Positions 17,978-25,721 of a stretch of DNA of 64,000 nt are shown one piece after another (the stretch's first letter is position 1; each line of letters starts with the position of its first letter). Below the pieces are notes generated by a model. It saw only the letters and a list, made by a program, of their open reading frames with translations, did not search any database and had not been told where the DNA came from. The translations under genes and the position numbers were made by a program. Source of the stretch: Pontibacter qinzhouensis (GTDB lineage: Bacteria; Bacteroidota; Bacteroidia; Cytophagales; Hymenobacteraceae); the NCBI RefSeq assembly GCF_008017455.1, contig NZ_VRTY01000009.1, positions 1 through 64,000 of the forward strand, read 5' to 3'.

Positions 17978-18035
17978 AATTATTCTAATAAAAATACCCT
18001 TCCTGAGCCTTACATCCCAAATTTTACTCAAGCCC
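17978..18035 (+). repeat. Repeat A copy 6 (diverged)
   Basis: AATTATTCTAATAAAAA, core ACCCTTCCTGAGC, end CTCAAGCCCT. It finishes just before the start of the CWC gene. Confidence 0.6.
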
Positions 18036-18039
18036 TCCC

Positions 18040-18279
18040 ATGCCAAACCACGAACATAAAACCTGCCCCAGGTGCCAGCAGCCTTTCGAATGCAAAGTTG
18101 GCTCTATATTGCTTTGCCAGTGCAGTGTAGTGCGCCTCACAGAAGCAGAACGCGACTACTTACACACCCGCTACTCCGACTGCCTCTGCGCCAGCTGCAT
18201 GAAGGTGCTGCAAACAGAGTTTAATGTGCGGCAGTTCGAAAACCGGCTGAACAGACTGATGAACCAACTGCGGCAGTAG
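18040..18279 (+). CDS. Cysteine-rich CWC family protein
   Basis: 79 residues with eight cysteines at 9, 12, 18, 26, 28, 48, 50 and 53. They form two likely metal knuckles (TCPRCQQPFEC; CQC with CLCASC). This spacing is that of the Cysteine-rich CWC family, whose function is unknown; zinc binding is an inference. It has no signal peptide. It is co-directional with metE but separated by 300 bp of repeats, so not obviously an operon. Confidence 0.82.
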   Translation: MPNHEHKTCPRCQQPFECKVGSILLCQCSVVRLTEAERDYLHTRYSDCLCASCMKVLQTEFNVRQFENRLNRLMNQLRQ

Positions 18280-18334
18280 CAAAGTTTAGGTAACCTGCCA
18301 TAATTAATTAACCTGACCTCTTTTTTAGGTTCTG

Positions 18335-18392
18335 AATTATTTGAATGAAATTAGCCTCCGGAAGGTTTTGCATCCGAATTTTGCCAAGAGTC
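18335..18392 (+). repeat. Repeat A copy 7
   Basis: AATTATTTGAATGAAAT, core GCCTCCGGAAGG, end GCCAAGAGT. It lies in the convergent spacer before the ZIP gene. Confidence 0.8.
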
Positions 18393-18401
18393 GGTTAGAC
18401 T

Positions 18402-18676
18402 GATCATAATAACTCATTTGTGCGGTAACTGTTACTCCAACAACTACTTTGCGGCAGGTAGCAACGAAGGGAACATCTTTGCCAGGTGCACGGATTGAAA
18501 ATAGAAACTCACAGAATGCTGCTATCACAGCAGAAACAGCACGTATGCGAATTTATACCCAGAGCTGCCATTGCGAATGGATCTCGCCTACAAAATCCCA
18601 AAGGGATGACAAATGGAGGGATACCGTAAAATAAATTTTTATTCGATACTAATGTACAAATGAGTTATCATAATCA
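18402..18676. mobile_element. Possible 275-bp inverted-repeat (MITE-like) element
   Basis: TGATCATAATAACTCATTTG plus T at the left end and the reverse complement of TGATTATGATAACTCATTTG plus T at the right end agree at 19 of 21 positions; 13 consecutive positions are identical. No transposase or convincing open frame lies between. A target duplication is not clear. Confidence 0.45.
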
Positions 18677-18679
18677 CTT

Positions 18680-19444
18680 CTAGAAATGGACAAAGTCGCT
18701 TAAGATAGCCAGGCTCAATCCGAGCAGAGTCGCGATTAGCTTGTTGCGGTTAAAGTGGTGGTCAGGGCTGGTCTCGAACAGGATGGTGGTAGAAATATGC
18801 AGAAAGTTACCGGCTACTATACCTGTAAGGGCAGTGTAGACGAGGCTATCGTGGGTAAGGCCGTTGAGGAATATGTTGCTGAACAAAACCCCCATGGGGG
18901 CACCTATTGCAAAAATAAGCAGCCACAGAAAAGCTTTCTTAAAACTCTCCAGGCGCGAGAGCAGTACCGACATGAGAGCAAAGGCAGCCGGAATGTGGTG
19001 TATGGCTACACCAAATAATATAACATAGAAGTTGTTGCGCTCATGCACGTGCCCTACATGCTGCGCGCCTCCCTGGTCTACCAGAATACTTCCTTCTAAA
19101 AAAGAGTGCACAAACAGCGAGCCCAGCAGCAAAAACGGCAGCGCACCTATGCGGCCATGTTCATGCTTGTGCACGTGCATGTGCCCATGTTCTACCCCGT
19201 GCGAGAACAGCTCCAGCACCAGCTGCAGAAAAAAGCCAGCCAGCACCCAATACCCCACGGCATGCGGGTTTTCGTTGGCCAGCAACACATCTGGCAGCAG
19301 GTGTATAATGGTAATAGTAAACAGGTAGGCACCGCTAAAGGCAAGCGCCATTTTCAGCCATCGGCTGTTAGTAGGCGGAAATATCTTAACCAGGAAACTG
19401 GAAAACACCACCGTAAGGAAAAGAACCGGAATGGCTACAAACAT
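18680..19444 (-). CDS. ZIP-family divalent metal transporter
   Basis: 254 residues, about seven to eight membrane segments. It has the ZIP transport motifs HSFLEG in one central helix and HHIPAAFALM in the next. A His-rich cytosolic loop (EHGHMHVHKHEHG, residues near 85-97) fits zinc or another divalent ion. The predicted role is metal import through the inner membrane. It follows the methyltransferase gene with a 9-bp gap, so the two are probably co-transcribed. No metal-responsive operator is obvious. Confidence 0.9.
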   Translation of the reverse strand: MFVAIPVLFLTVVFSSFLVKIFPPTNSRWLKMALAFSGAYLFTITIIHLLPDVLLANENPHAVGYWVLAGFFLQLVLELFSHGVEHGHMHVHKHEHGRIGALPFLLLGSLFVHSFLEGSILVDQGGAQHVGHVHERNNFYVILFGVAIHHIPAAFALMSVLLSRLESFKKAFLWLLIFAIGAPMGVLFSNIFLNGLTHDSLVYTALTGIVAGNFLHISTTILFETSPDHHFNRNKLIATLLGLSLAILSDFVHF

Positions 19445-19453
19445 GAGTACTTT

Positions 19454-20188
19454 CTATTTCTTGAGCACATAAATCATCCGCTCGCTTTGCAGGCGGCAGT
19501 AAGGGTCGAGCTTATAATTACCGAACACATCGACCAGGCGCAGTTTCGCCATCCGGAAGTACTCCATAAAGTCTTCCTGGCGCAATGCCCGCACCCGCTC
19601 CACAAAAGTAAAGTTCTGGCCCTGGTCGGTAAATGCAATAGATTTTACGATAAACCCATTCTCTACACCACGGGTTATCTTAAACTGAATACCGTGCACT
19701 GTTTTCTGCTCGTGTGCCACCAGGTGCTCTATGGTTTTTTCTGTGTTCATAAAATCTATCACCAGCTTACCACCATGCTTCAGCGAATCGGCTGCGGCTA
19801 CCAGAGCCACCACGTTTTCAGTTTCGTTATCGAAGTAGCCGAAGCTGGTAAAAAGATTGAGCACAACATCGAAAGAAGCAGGTTTATATACCTGCCGCAT
19901 ATCATGCTTACTGAAATGGAGCTGCTCACTCTCAAATTGTTTAGCGTAGGCAATGCTCTGCCCCGATAGGTCTATACCTGTTACCCTGTAGCCTTTACGG
20001 CTCAGGTAAACCGAATGGCGACCCTTTCCGCAAGCCAGGTCCAGAATAGTATCGGTAGGTTTGGGGTGCAGGTACGCCAGCAGGTTATCTATAAAAGAAT
20101 GTGCATCCTGCTCATCGCGGTCACTGTAAAGTACATGATAATACGGTGAGTCAAACCAAGTGCTAAACCACTCCTCCGGTTGTGCCAT
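19454..20188 (-). CDS. Class I SAM-dependent methyltransferase
   Basis: 244 residues. The Rossmann core shows motif I LDLACGKGRHSVYLS, then VTGIDLSGQSIAYAKQ and DVVLNLFTSFGYF in the motif IV area. The N-terminal EWFSTWFDSPYYHVLY is typical of a widespread group of small-molecule methyltransferases of unknown substrate. It is first in the operon with the ZIP transporter; why these two are paired is unclear. The start ATG at 20188 follows a 25-nt leader from the promoter-like box at 20214-20221. Confidence 0.87.
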   Translation of the reverse strand: MAQPEEWFSTWFDSPYYHVLYSDRDEQDAHSFIDNLLAYLHPKPTDTILDLACGKGRHSVYLSRKGYRVTGIDLSGQSIAYAKQFESEQLHFSKHDMRQVYKPASFDVVLNLFTSFGYFDNETENVVALVAAADSLKHGGKLVIDFMNTEKTIEHLVAHEQKTVHGIQFKITRGVENGFIVKSIAFTDQGQNFTFVERVRALRQEDFMEYFRMAKLRLVDVFGNYKLDPYCRLQSERMIYVLKK

Positions 20189-20213
20189 AATTTTGCCAAA
20201 AGCAATTGTGTTG

Positions 20214-20221
20214 CAAATATA
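20214..20221 (-). promoter_or_regulatory. -7 promoter box (TATATTTG)
   Basis: A perfect TAnnTTTG match read on the minus strand, 25 nt ahead of the methyltransferase start. The best TTG upstream lies 23 bp away, a little far. Confidence 0.45.
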
Positions 20222-20283
20222 GAACTAATTTTAATCATCCTCCACAAAATGCCCATATGAGGGGTACAGGCTGCATACCCAAT

Positions 20284-20333
20284 GGGCAAAAAAAGCACTG
20301 CCGCTGCTGTGGCTCCACAGCAGCGGCAGTGCT
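20284..20333 (-). terminator. Strong terminator of the small lipoprotein gene
   Basis: AGCACTGCCGCTGCTGTGG (20294-20312) pairs with 20315-20333. On the minus strand a T7 run follows. It lies 22 nt beyond the stop of the lipoprotein gene. Confidence 0.93.
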
Positions 20334-20354
20334 AAAAAGGGGTGGTAAGAAAAA

Positions 20355-20645
20355 TTAGCGGCGTATTGCGCCTGCTTCTGTATTGGTTGTACCTGTTTCG
20401 TCTATGCTGTCGCCTGGCTGAATGGTGTTAGCCCCTTCGTCATGGTTCGGCATAACTTCCTGGTGCTGTGTCCCGTGTCCGTGCACTTCGTTTACCCCGC
20501 CCACATTGTGTGTGTTACGGGTGCCTGGAGGCACTGTGTCAACAGATACCTTGGTTTCTGGTCTTTGGTCTTTTGGAGTGTCACAACCCGTGATCATTAC
20601 AATACCGCATACAGCGGCAAATACTGCTACTACGTTCTTATTCAT
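20355..20645 (-). CDS. Small hydrophilic lipoprotein of unknown function
   Basis: 96 residues starting MNKNVVAVFAAVCG, with a lipoprotein signal ending VMITGC; the mature protein would be lipid-anchored from Cys. The rest is short, polar and disordered (Asn, Gly, His, Thr, Glu-rich; EVHGHGTQHQEVMPNHDEG). I chose the ATG at 20645 because it puts the signal peptide at the N terminus; an in-frame start 13 codons earlier would spoil it. The composition resembles the hydrophilic proteins at 51413-52059. No family recognised. Confidence 0.75.
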   Translation of the reverse strand: MNKNVVAVFAAVCGIVMITGCDTPKDQRPETKVSVDTVPPGTRNTHNVGGVNEVHGHGTQHQEVMPNHDEGANTIQPGDSIDETGTTNTEAGAIRR

Positions 20646-20732
20646 TTTTGCTCTTGTTATACGTCGATCTGTAAAAGCCACCATTTGGCGACTAAAAGTC
20701 TGTATGTACGAAATTATTTTTTAGTAAGGTAA

Positions 20733-21323
20733 TTACTGGTTCAACAGGTTTTTACGCCGCAGCATCGATTCCATCAGTTTAATGTCGTTCTGGCTGTTAA
20801 AAATGCGGAAAGGCAGGTGAAAAAACACCGGTACCTGAAACGTTCTGGCCAGCCAGCCTCTAAAGCCTTTTGGCATCAGTTCTGCTCCGGGTTCTTTCAG
20901 CCACAGCATGTAGGCATCGTCCTGCAGACTGGCTCTGTCGATCATGTCCCAGGTGAGGGCCATGCCTTCGCGGTCGTTGCGCTTCATGAGTACCTGGCGC
21001 TGGTCTATCTCATAATACAGTTTCTCGAACAGCACTTTGCTCTGCTCCATCTGGGTTACGCCCATAACCTGTGCCGAACGCAGCAGCACAAATAATATGG
21101 TTATAATAATAGCACCTGCCACCCACCACCACGAAAAGCTGTAAAGTGTCGGCAACAGGAACAGCACCAGCGGAATTAAGGCATACCACCAGTCTTTGCG
21201 CCAGATCATTTTCAGGGCCATGGTAGTGTACGTGTTTTTATCAAACTGATACTTTTTTGTTCGGATAGCCAGCGGGGATGCTCCCTGCGGTGCCCTGAAA
21301 CCTCTTTGATTTGGTTGTTGCAT
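20733..21323 (-). CDS. YcxB-like membrane protein
   Basis: 196 residues with two adjacent membrane helices (WWYALIPLVLFLLPTLYSF and WWWVAGAIIITILFVLL). The cytosolic C-terminal domain (ALTWDMIDRASLQDDAYMLW, ending HLPFRIFNS then LMESMLRRK) has the pattern of YcxB-like domains. Function unknown. The start at 21323 is preferred over one 14 codons upstream. It follows nadC on the same strand with a gap of about 110 bp. Confidence 0.65.
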   Translation of the reverse strand: MQQPNQRGFRAPQGASPLAIRTKKYQFDKNTYTTMALKMIWRKDWWYALIPLVLFLLPTLYSFSWWWVAGAIIITILFVLLRSAQVMGVTQMEQSKVLFEKLYYEIDQRQVLMKRNDREGMALTWDMIDRASLQDDAYMLWLKEPGAELMPKGFRGWLARTFQVPVFFHLPFRIFNSQNDIKLMESMLRRKNLLNQ

Positions 21324-21435
21324 AAAAATTGAACTATCGATACTGTTGGCTCTCTGGGGTTGCACTGCCTTTGGAGCTGCACAAAAGCCCGAGAGAACTT
21401 CTACTTTATAAAATCCCGGTGCAATTTACGCTAAA

Positions 21436-22293
21436 TTAAAATGCTTTCAGACTCAGATCTAAACTTTTAGTAGAGTGGGTGAGTGCGCCAACCGAAATAA
21501 AATCTACGCCGGTGCGTGCCACTTCTGCTATGGTCTCTTCTGTAATGCCTCCCGATGCTTCCGTTTCGTAGCGTCCGTTTATGAGCTGCACAGCTTCTGT
21601 CATCAGGGCCGGCGACATATTATCGAGCATAATCCGGTGTATGCCACCTGTTTCAAGTGCTTGTTTTACTTCTTCCAGGTTACGGGTTTCTATTTCGATC
21701 TTTAAATTTTTGCCGCTTTGCTGCAGGTACTGCTGTGTGGCTGTAATGGCTGCCCGTATACCGCCTGCATAATCTACGTGGTTGTCTTTGAGCATCACCA
21801 TATCGTAAAGGCCAAACCGGTGGTTCAGGCCACCGCCTATCAGCACGGCCCACTTTTCCATCATCCGGAAGTTCGGTGTTGTCTTGCGTGTGTCGAGCAG
21901 CCGGGCGCTGGTGCCGGCTATCAGTTGGTTAAGGTGGTGGGTGTAGGTGGCAATGCCGCTCATGCGCTGCATGCAGTTAAGCACCAGGCGCTCGGCCGTC
22001 AGAATAGATTGTGCTTTGCCTTTTACGGTAAAGGCAATTTCGCCATATGTAACAGATGCGCCATCGTGCAGGAGCACGTTCAGCTGCAGTTCAGGGTCTA
22101 CTTGCCTGAAAATATAACCAGCCAGTTCTACGCCAGCCAGTATGCCTTCGCCTTTTACCAGCAGGCGCGCCTGGTTCTGGGCAGTATCAGGTATAGAAGC
22201 CAGCGACGAGTGATCGCCATCGCCAACATCTTCGGCCAGTGCCCTGGAGATAAACTCCTGTATGTTGTTTTCTGTTAAGTAAGTTGCTTTCAC
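21436..22293 (-). CDS. nadC: Nicotinate-nucleotide pyrophosphorylase (quinolinate phosphoribosyltransferase)
   Basis: Converts quinolinate and PRPP to nicotinate mononucleotide in de novo NAD synthesis. 285 residues, full length. Seen motifs are RMSGIATYT, ARLLDTRKTTPNFR, GGGLNHRFGLYDMVMLKDNH and the C-terminal EASGGITEE then GVDFISVGALTHS. The start codon is GTG at 22293. A promoter -7 box, TATTTTTG at 22298-22305 on the minus strand, ends just 4 nt upstream, suggesting a leaderless message. Upstream is the DUF4783 gene, a pairing I associate with Bacteroidota, here separated by a terminator. nadA and nadB are not in the window. Confidence 0.96.
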   Translation of the reverse strand: MKATYLTENNIQEFISRALAEDVGDGDHSSLASIPDTAQNQARLLVKGEGILAGVELAGYIFRQVDPELQLNVLLHDGASVTYGEIAFTVKGKAQSILTAERLVLNCMQRMSGIATYTHHLNQLIAGTSARLLDTRKTTPNFRMMEKWAVLIGGGLNHRFGLYDMVMLKDNHVDYAGGIRAAITATQQYLQQSGKNLKIEIETRNLEEVKQALETGGIHRIMLDNMSPALMTEAVQLINGRYETEASGGITEETIAEVARTGVDFISVGALTHSTKSLDLSLKAF

Positions 22294-22297
22294 AGTG

Positions 22298-22305
22298 CAA
22301 AAATA
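22298..22305 (-). promoter_or_regulatory. -7 box TATTTTTG directly ahead of nadC
   Basis: Matches TAnnTTTG with 4 nt to the GTG start. It overlaps the tail of the upstream terminator, and no good TTG lies 19-20 bp upstream. Confidence 0.45.
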
Positions 22306-22306
22306 A

Positions 22307-22337
22307 AAAAAGCCCGGGATTATCGTCCGGGCTTTTT
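22307..22337 (-). terminator. Terminator of the DUF4783 gene
   Basis: AAAAAGCCCGG (22307-22317) pairs with CCGGGCTTTTT (22327-22337). The T run on the minus strand continues toward nadC. Confidence 0.9.
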
Positions 22338-22356
22338 AAAATATACTGATGTACGT

Positions 22357-22770
22357 TTAATCTTTGATAAAATTAATCGAGTAAATCTGTGCACGCCCGT
22401 CTTCTTCTTTAAAACGAACAAGCACCGTATTAGATGCCGCTTTAGAAGTATAAGCCAGAATAACGTAACGCTGGCCACCATCGGAGCTGCCTTTGTGGCC
22501 CACCGAGCACTCTACAGGCGGGTATTTGCTGAAAAAGTTTTTCATCACAAATTCAGCCTGGGTGTTGCTGTAACTGGTGGCGTTGCCGCCATCCATAGTA
22601 ATTTCTACTACACTGTTAAAGTTTCGGGCAAGATCTTTAGCCGAGCCAACTTTAAAGGCCGCGCTTATACGCCCAATAAAGTCACCCTGTGCAATAGTTT
22701 GTCCTAGAGGTAAAAACGCCACAGCCAACAATAAGGAAAAAACTACTGCAATATGTTTAATGTGTTTCAT
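22357..22770 (-). CDS. DUF4783-family secreted protein
   Basis: 137 residues with a signal peptide (MKHIKHIAVVFSLLLAVAFL to TIAQG). The mature part matches the DUF4783 pattern: FIGRISAAFKVGSAKDLARN, then a Ser/Thr-rich strand, AEFVMKNFFSKYPP and a closing strand ending IYSINFIKD. This NTF2-like fold is restricted mainly to Bacteroidota and has no assigned function. The protein would be periplasmic. It sits just upstream of nadC. Confidence 0.83.
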   Translation of the reverse strand: MKHIKHIAVVFSLLLAVAFLPLGQTIAQGDFIGRISAAFKVGSAKDLARNFNSVVEITMDGGNATSYSNTQAEFVMKNFFSKYPPVECSVGHKGSSDGGQRYVILAYTSKAASNTVLVRFKEEDGRAQIYSINFIKD

Positions 22771-23323
22771 AAATAATGTTTGAGATCTTGCTACTGAATG
22801 CAGCTAAAACTATGCCAAGTACTATGCGTATGTTTAGACTTTGTATATTACTCTGTAAATTACTTAAAAAAGCTTAGTGCCAGCCTCTTCAGCTCTCTCT
22901 ACCCAGCTTATACCCTTGGCGTAAAAAAGCTGAAAACTCTTCGGAAGGGCATTTTCGTTTGAATAATTTCCACCAGATTAAATGCCTGGCTTGTTAATTG
23001 GCGATACTTGAGAAACCTTTTAACACGCAACCTTAAAAAGGGTTTAAAGCTATTTTAAAGCTTTAGCTAACTGCATTACGACTTAGCGTAGGATATGTTA
23101 TAGGCCAGCCTGCTTCTAATATAATAGTATTACCGGAATATATAAAATCTGGCATTTAAACCGCACTAATAAAGATGATTTTTATCAGCAAAAGCTATTC
23201 TTAACAGCACGTAGTCAGATTGTTGTCTATCTTGCATAAGACTTCCAGAAAAAAGTTTTATACTTAACAATTCAATCATCAGTTCAGTGCCTGCACGCAA
23301 ACAGGCTATTGAAAGATTATACC
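22771..23323. other. AT-rich divergent spacer
   Basis: Between the DUF4783 gene and gpmI. Apart from Repeat A copy 8 it holds only short imperfect palindromes (AAAGCTATTTTAAAGCTTT near 23046). No credible gene. Confidence 0.4.
22912..22969 (-). repeat. Repeat A copy 8
   Basis: Read on the plus strand it begins ACCCTTGGC, has CTTCGGAAGGGC and ends TTTGAATAATT. It lies between two divergent genes, so neither end faces a 3' end. Confidence 0.8.
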
Positions 23324-23331
23324 TATATTTG
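23324..23331 (+). promoter_or_regulatory. -7 box TATATTTG directly ahead of gpmI
   Basis: Matches TAnnTTTG; only CACC separates it from the ATG at 23336. Transcription would then start at or next to the start codon. No TTG at the ideal distance is seen. Confidence 0.5.
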
Positions 23332-23335
23332 CACC

Positions 23336-24862
23336 ATGGATAAAAAGGTACTCTTAGTTATTTTAGATGGGTGGGGAATAGCCACAAACCCGGAAGTTTC
23401 GGCTATACAAAAAGCACATACACCCTTTGTTGACTCTATTCTCCAGAAATACCCGCGCACTACGCTCCAAGCTTCAGGCGAGGCAGTAGGTTTACCCGAT
23501 GGCCAGATGGGTAACTCTGAAGTCGGCCACATGAATATTGGTGCCGGCCGTGTGGTGTACCAGGACCTGGTTCGCATCAACAAATCTATTGCTGAGCATA
23601 AGCTGGCCTCTATGCCCGCCTTGTCTGATGCTTTTTTGTTTGCCAAAGAGCAGAAAAAAGATGTGCACCTGATCGGGCTTTTGTCTGATGGTGGCGTGCA
23701 CTCGCACATAGAGCACCTGAAGGCGCTCTGCTCTGTTGCCAACGACTATGAACTACGCCGTGTCTTTATTCATGCCTTTACTGATGGCCGCGACACAGAC
23801 CCGAAAGGTGGCGTAAAATATATTAACGAGCTGGAGCAGCACCTCGAAGGCACCACCGGCACCATCGCCTCTATTGTAGGCCGTTATTTTGCCATGGATC
23901 GCGACAACCGCTGGGAACGTGTGAAGCTGGCTTACGACCTTATGGTGCACGGCAAAGGCGCGCCTTCGCAAAACCTGATCAAGTCGATGCTGACTTCCTA
24001 CAACGAAGGCGTGACCGATGAGTTTATAAAACCGATTGTAAAGGTAAACGACCAGCAGCAACCAATTGCCACCATTAAAGAAGGTGATGTGGTGATCTGC
24101 TTTAACTACCGCACCGACCGTGGCCGCGAAATTACCCAGGCCCTGACCCAGCGCGATTTTCCGGAGCAGGAAATGCATAAGCTGAACCTGCGCTACATTA
24201 CCCTTACGAACTACGACGATTCTTTTGTAGGTGTAGAACCTATTTTTGATAAAGATAACCTCAACAAAACCTTAGGCGAGGTAATTGCTTCTGCAGGTAG
24301 AACACAGATCAGAATTGCCGAAACTGAAAAATACCCGCACGTTACGTTCTTCTTCTCAGGAGGCCGCGAAACGCAGTTCGATGGCGAAAGACGCCTGATG
24401 TGCCCATCGCCTAAAGTGGCGACCTATGACCTTCAGCCAGAAATGAGCGCTTTCGACATTCGGGATGCTATTATACCGGAGATCCAGAACAGAACAGCCG
24501 ATTTTATTTGCCTGAACTTCGCGAACCCCGACATGGTGGGCCACACGGGTGTGTTTGAGGCAGCCGTAAAAGCCTGCGAAACTGTAGACCAATGCGCAGA
24601 AGCCGTAATTACAACTGCCCTCGAAAATGGCTACGACACCCTGGTAATTGCTGACCACGGCAATGCCGACTGCATGATAAACCCGGATGGAACGCCCAAC
24701 ACGGCTCACACCACCAGCCTGGTACCGTGTGTGCTGGTTAGCAACAGCTACTCCGGCTCCCTTACCGAAGGCAAACTCGGCGATCTGGCCCCAACCATTC
24801 TGGAGCTGATGGGGCTACAGCAGCCAGCCGAAATGACCGGAACTTCTTTACTTGAGAAATAA
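23336..24862 (+). CDS. gpmI: 2,3-bisphosphoglycerate-independent phosphoglycerate mutase
   Basis: Interconverts 3- and 2-phosphoglycerate in glycolysis and gluconeogenesis, using two manganese ions. 508 residues, the normal length. It begins MDKKVLLVILDGWG (metal-binding Asp). The phosphoserine motif is GQMGNSEVGHMNIGAGR, HAFTDGRDTDP lies in the mutase part, and ADHGNAD plus NTAHTT near the end supply metal ligands. I start at 23336 because the family begins there; an in-frame start nine codons earlier would lie on the promoter box. Its stop overlaps the start of the next gene. Confidence 0.96.
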   Translation: MDKKVLLVILDGWGIATNPEVSAIQKAHTPFVDSILQKYPRTTLQASGEAVGLPDGQMGNSEVGHMNIGAGRVVYQDLVRINKSIAEHKLASMPALSDAFLFAKEQKKDVHLIGLLSDGGVHSHIEHLKALCSVANDYELRRVFIHAFTDGRDTDPKGGVKYINELEQHLEGTTGTIASIVGRYFAMDRDNRWERVKLAYDLMVHGKGAPSQNLIKSMLTSYNEGVTDEFIKPIVKVNDQQQPIATIKEGDVVICFNYRTDRGREITQALTQRDFPEQEMHKLNLRYITLTNYDDSFVGVEPIFDKDNLNKTLGEVIASAGRTQIRIAETEKYPHVTFFFSGGRETQFDGERRLMCPSPKVATYDLQPEMSAFDIRDAIIPEIQNRTADFICLNFANPDMVGHTGVFEAAVKACETVDQCAEAVITTALENGYDTLVIADHGNADCMINPDGTPNTAHTTSLVPCVLVSNSYSGSLTEGKLGDLAPTILELMGLQQPAEMTGTSLLEK

Positions 24863-25448
24863 AAACTACTTGGTTCCTTTTAAAACCATACTGATACTTG
24901 GCTCTTTTGTAGCCTTGGTAGCTTGTGAGAGACCTGCCGCGCCACCATCTGCCAGCGCGGCAGCCTCTTACGACTTAACCGCCTACCTGAACCGGCAAAC
25001 GGAGCGCCTGCAAAAGGAGCAGCCCATGGTGCTAAAATCGGTTACGACCCAGCACCAGCAAACCGAAACCATCGAGACAACCGACCTCGACTGGACAGAC
25101 GAACTGGCAATTTTCCAGGATGTGGACCTGAGCCGCCCTGCCCTCCGCGACTTCTATACTGAAACCACCACCACCTTGCCCAACGGTAACACCCAACTGC
25201 TCTACACCAAATCAGAGACATCAGCTGCGCCAGTACAATACCTGCAGCTCCAGCTAACGCCCGGGCGGCAGCTACAACGCCTGGAGGCCATGGTGCTCGA
25301 TAAAAACATTCTGTTCTACTCTAAGCGTAAAATTGTGCTAACGGCAAACCCAGCCGAAAACAGCAACATCTCTTCTTACCACATAGAAGGAACCCAGAAA
25401 CTAATCTTCAGCGATTCGCTGCATTACAACATCGTAGCAAATTTGTAA
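24852..25448 (+). CDS. Putative lipoprotein of unknown function
   Basis: 198 residues from a TTG at 24852 that overlaps the last codons of gpmI by 11 nt, implying translational coupling. The N terminus has a signal helix (FKTILILGSFVALVAC) with a lipobox ending LVAC; the mature protein would be membrane-anchored. The remainder alternates short polar strands and I recognise no family. A second TTG six codons later is an alternative start. No terminator is obvious. Confidence 0.75.
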   Translation: MRNKNYLVPFKTILILGSFVALVACERPAAPPSASAAASYDLTAYLNRQTERLQKEQPMVLKSVTTQHQQTETIETTDLDWTDELAIFQDVDLSRPALRDFYTETTTTLPNGNTQLLYTKSETSAAPVQYLQLQLTPGRQLQRLEAMVLDKNILFYSKRKIVLTANPAENSNISSYHIEGTQKLIFSDSLHYNIVANL

Positions 25449-25721
25449 AGCAACAGCGGCAGGCACTGTTTACACCTGCTCCTGCACATTTCTTAAAATA
25501 ATCTCACCTGTTTGCACTATATTGTTTCTTATAAAGTTTAATAAGAAACTTTGTTGCTGCTTGTGGTACTGAGCGTTACCTTTTTCACTTCTGATCAACT
25601 CCTGTTTAAGGCCAATTGAGTATAGTGTGAGGCGGTTATTTTACGTACAGGTACGGTTATTCCGATGCGCACGACCTTCAGCAGCAACAGAACAAGCCCT
25701 GATTTTATCTGTTAAAACAGC

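Noticed and set aside
23309-23335. Upstream start for gpmI nine codons before the chosen ATG
   Set aside because: The extra codons coincide with the TATATTTG promoter box and are not part of the family N terminus.
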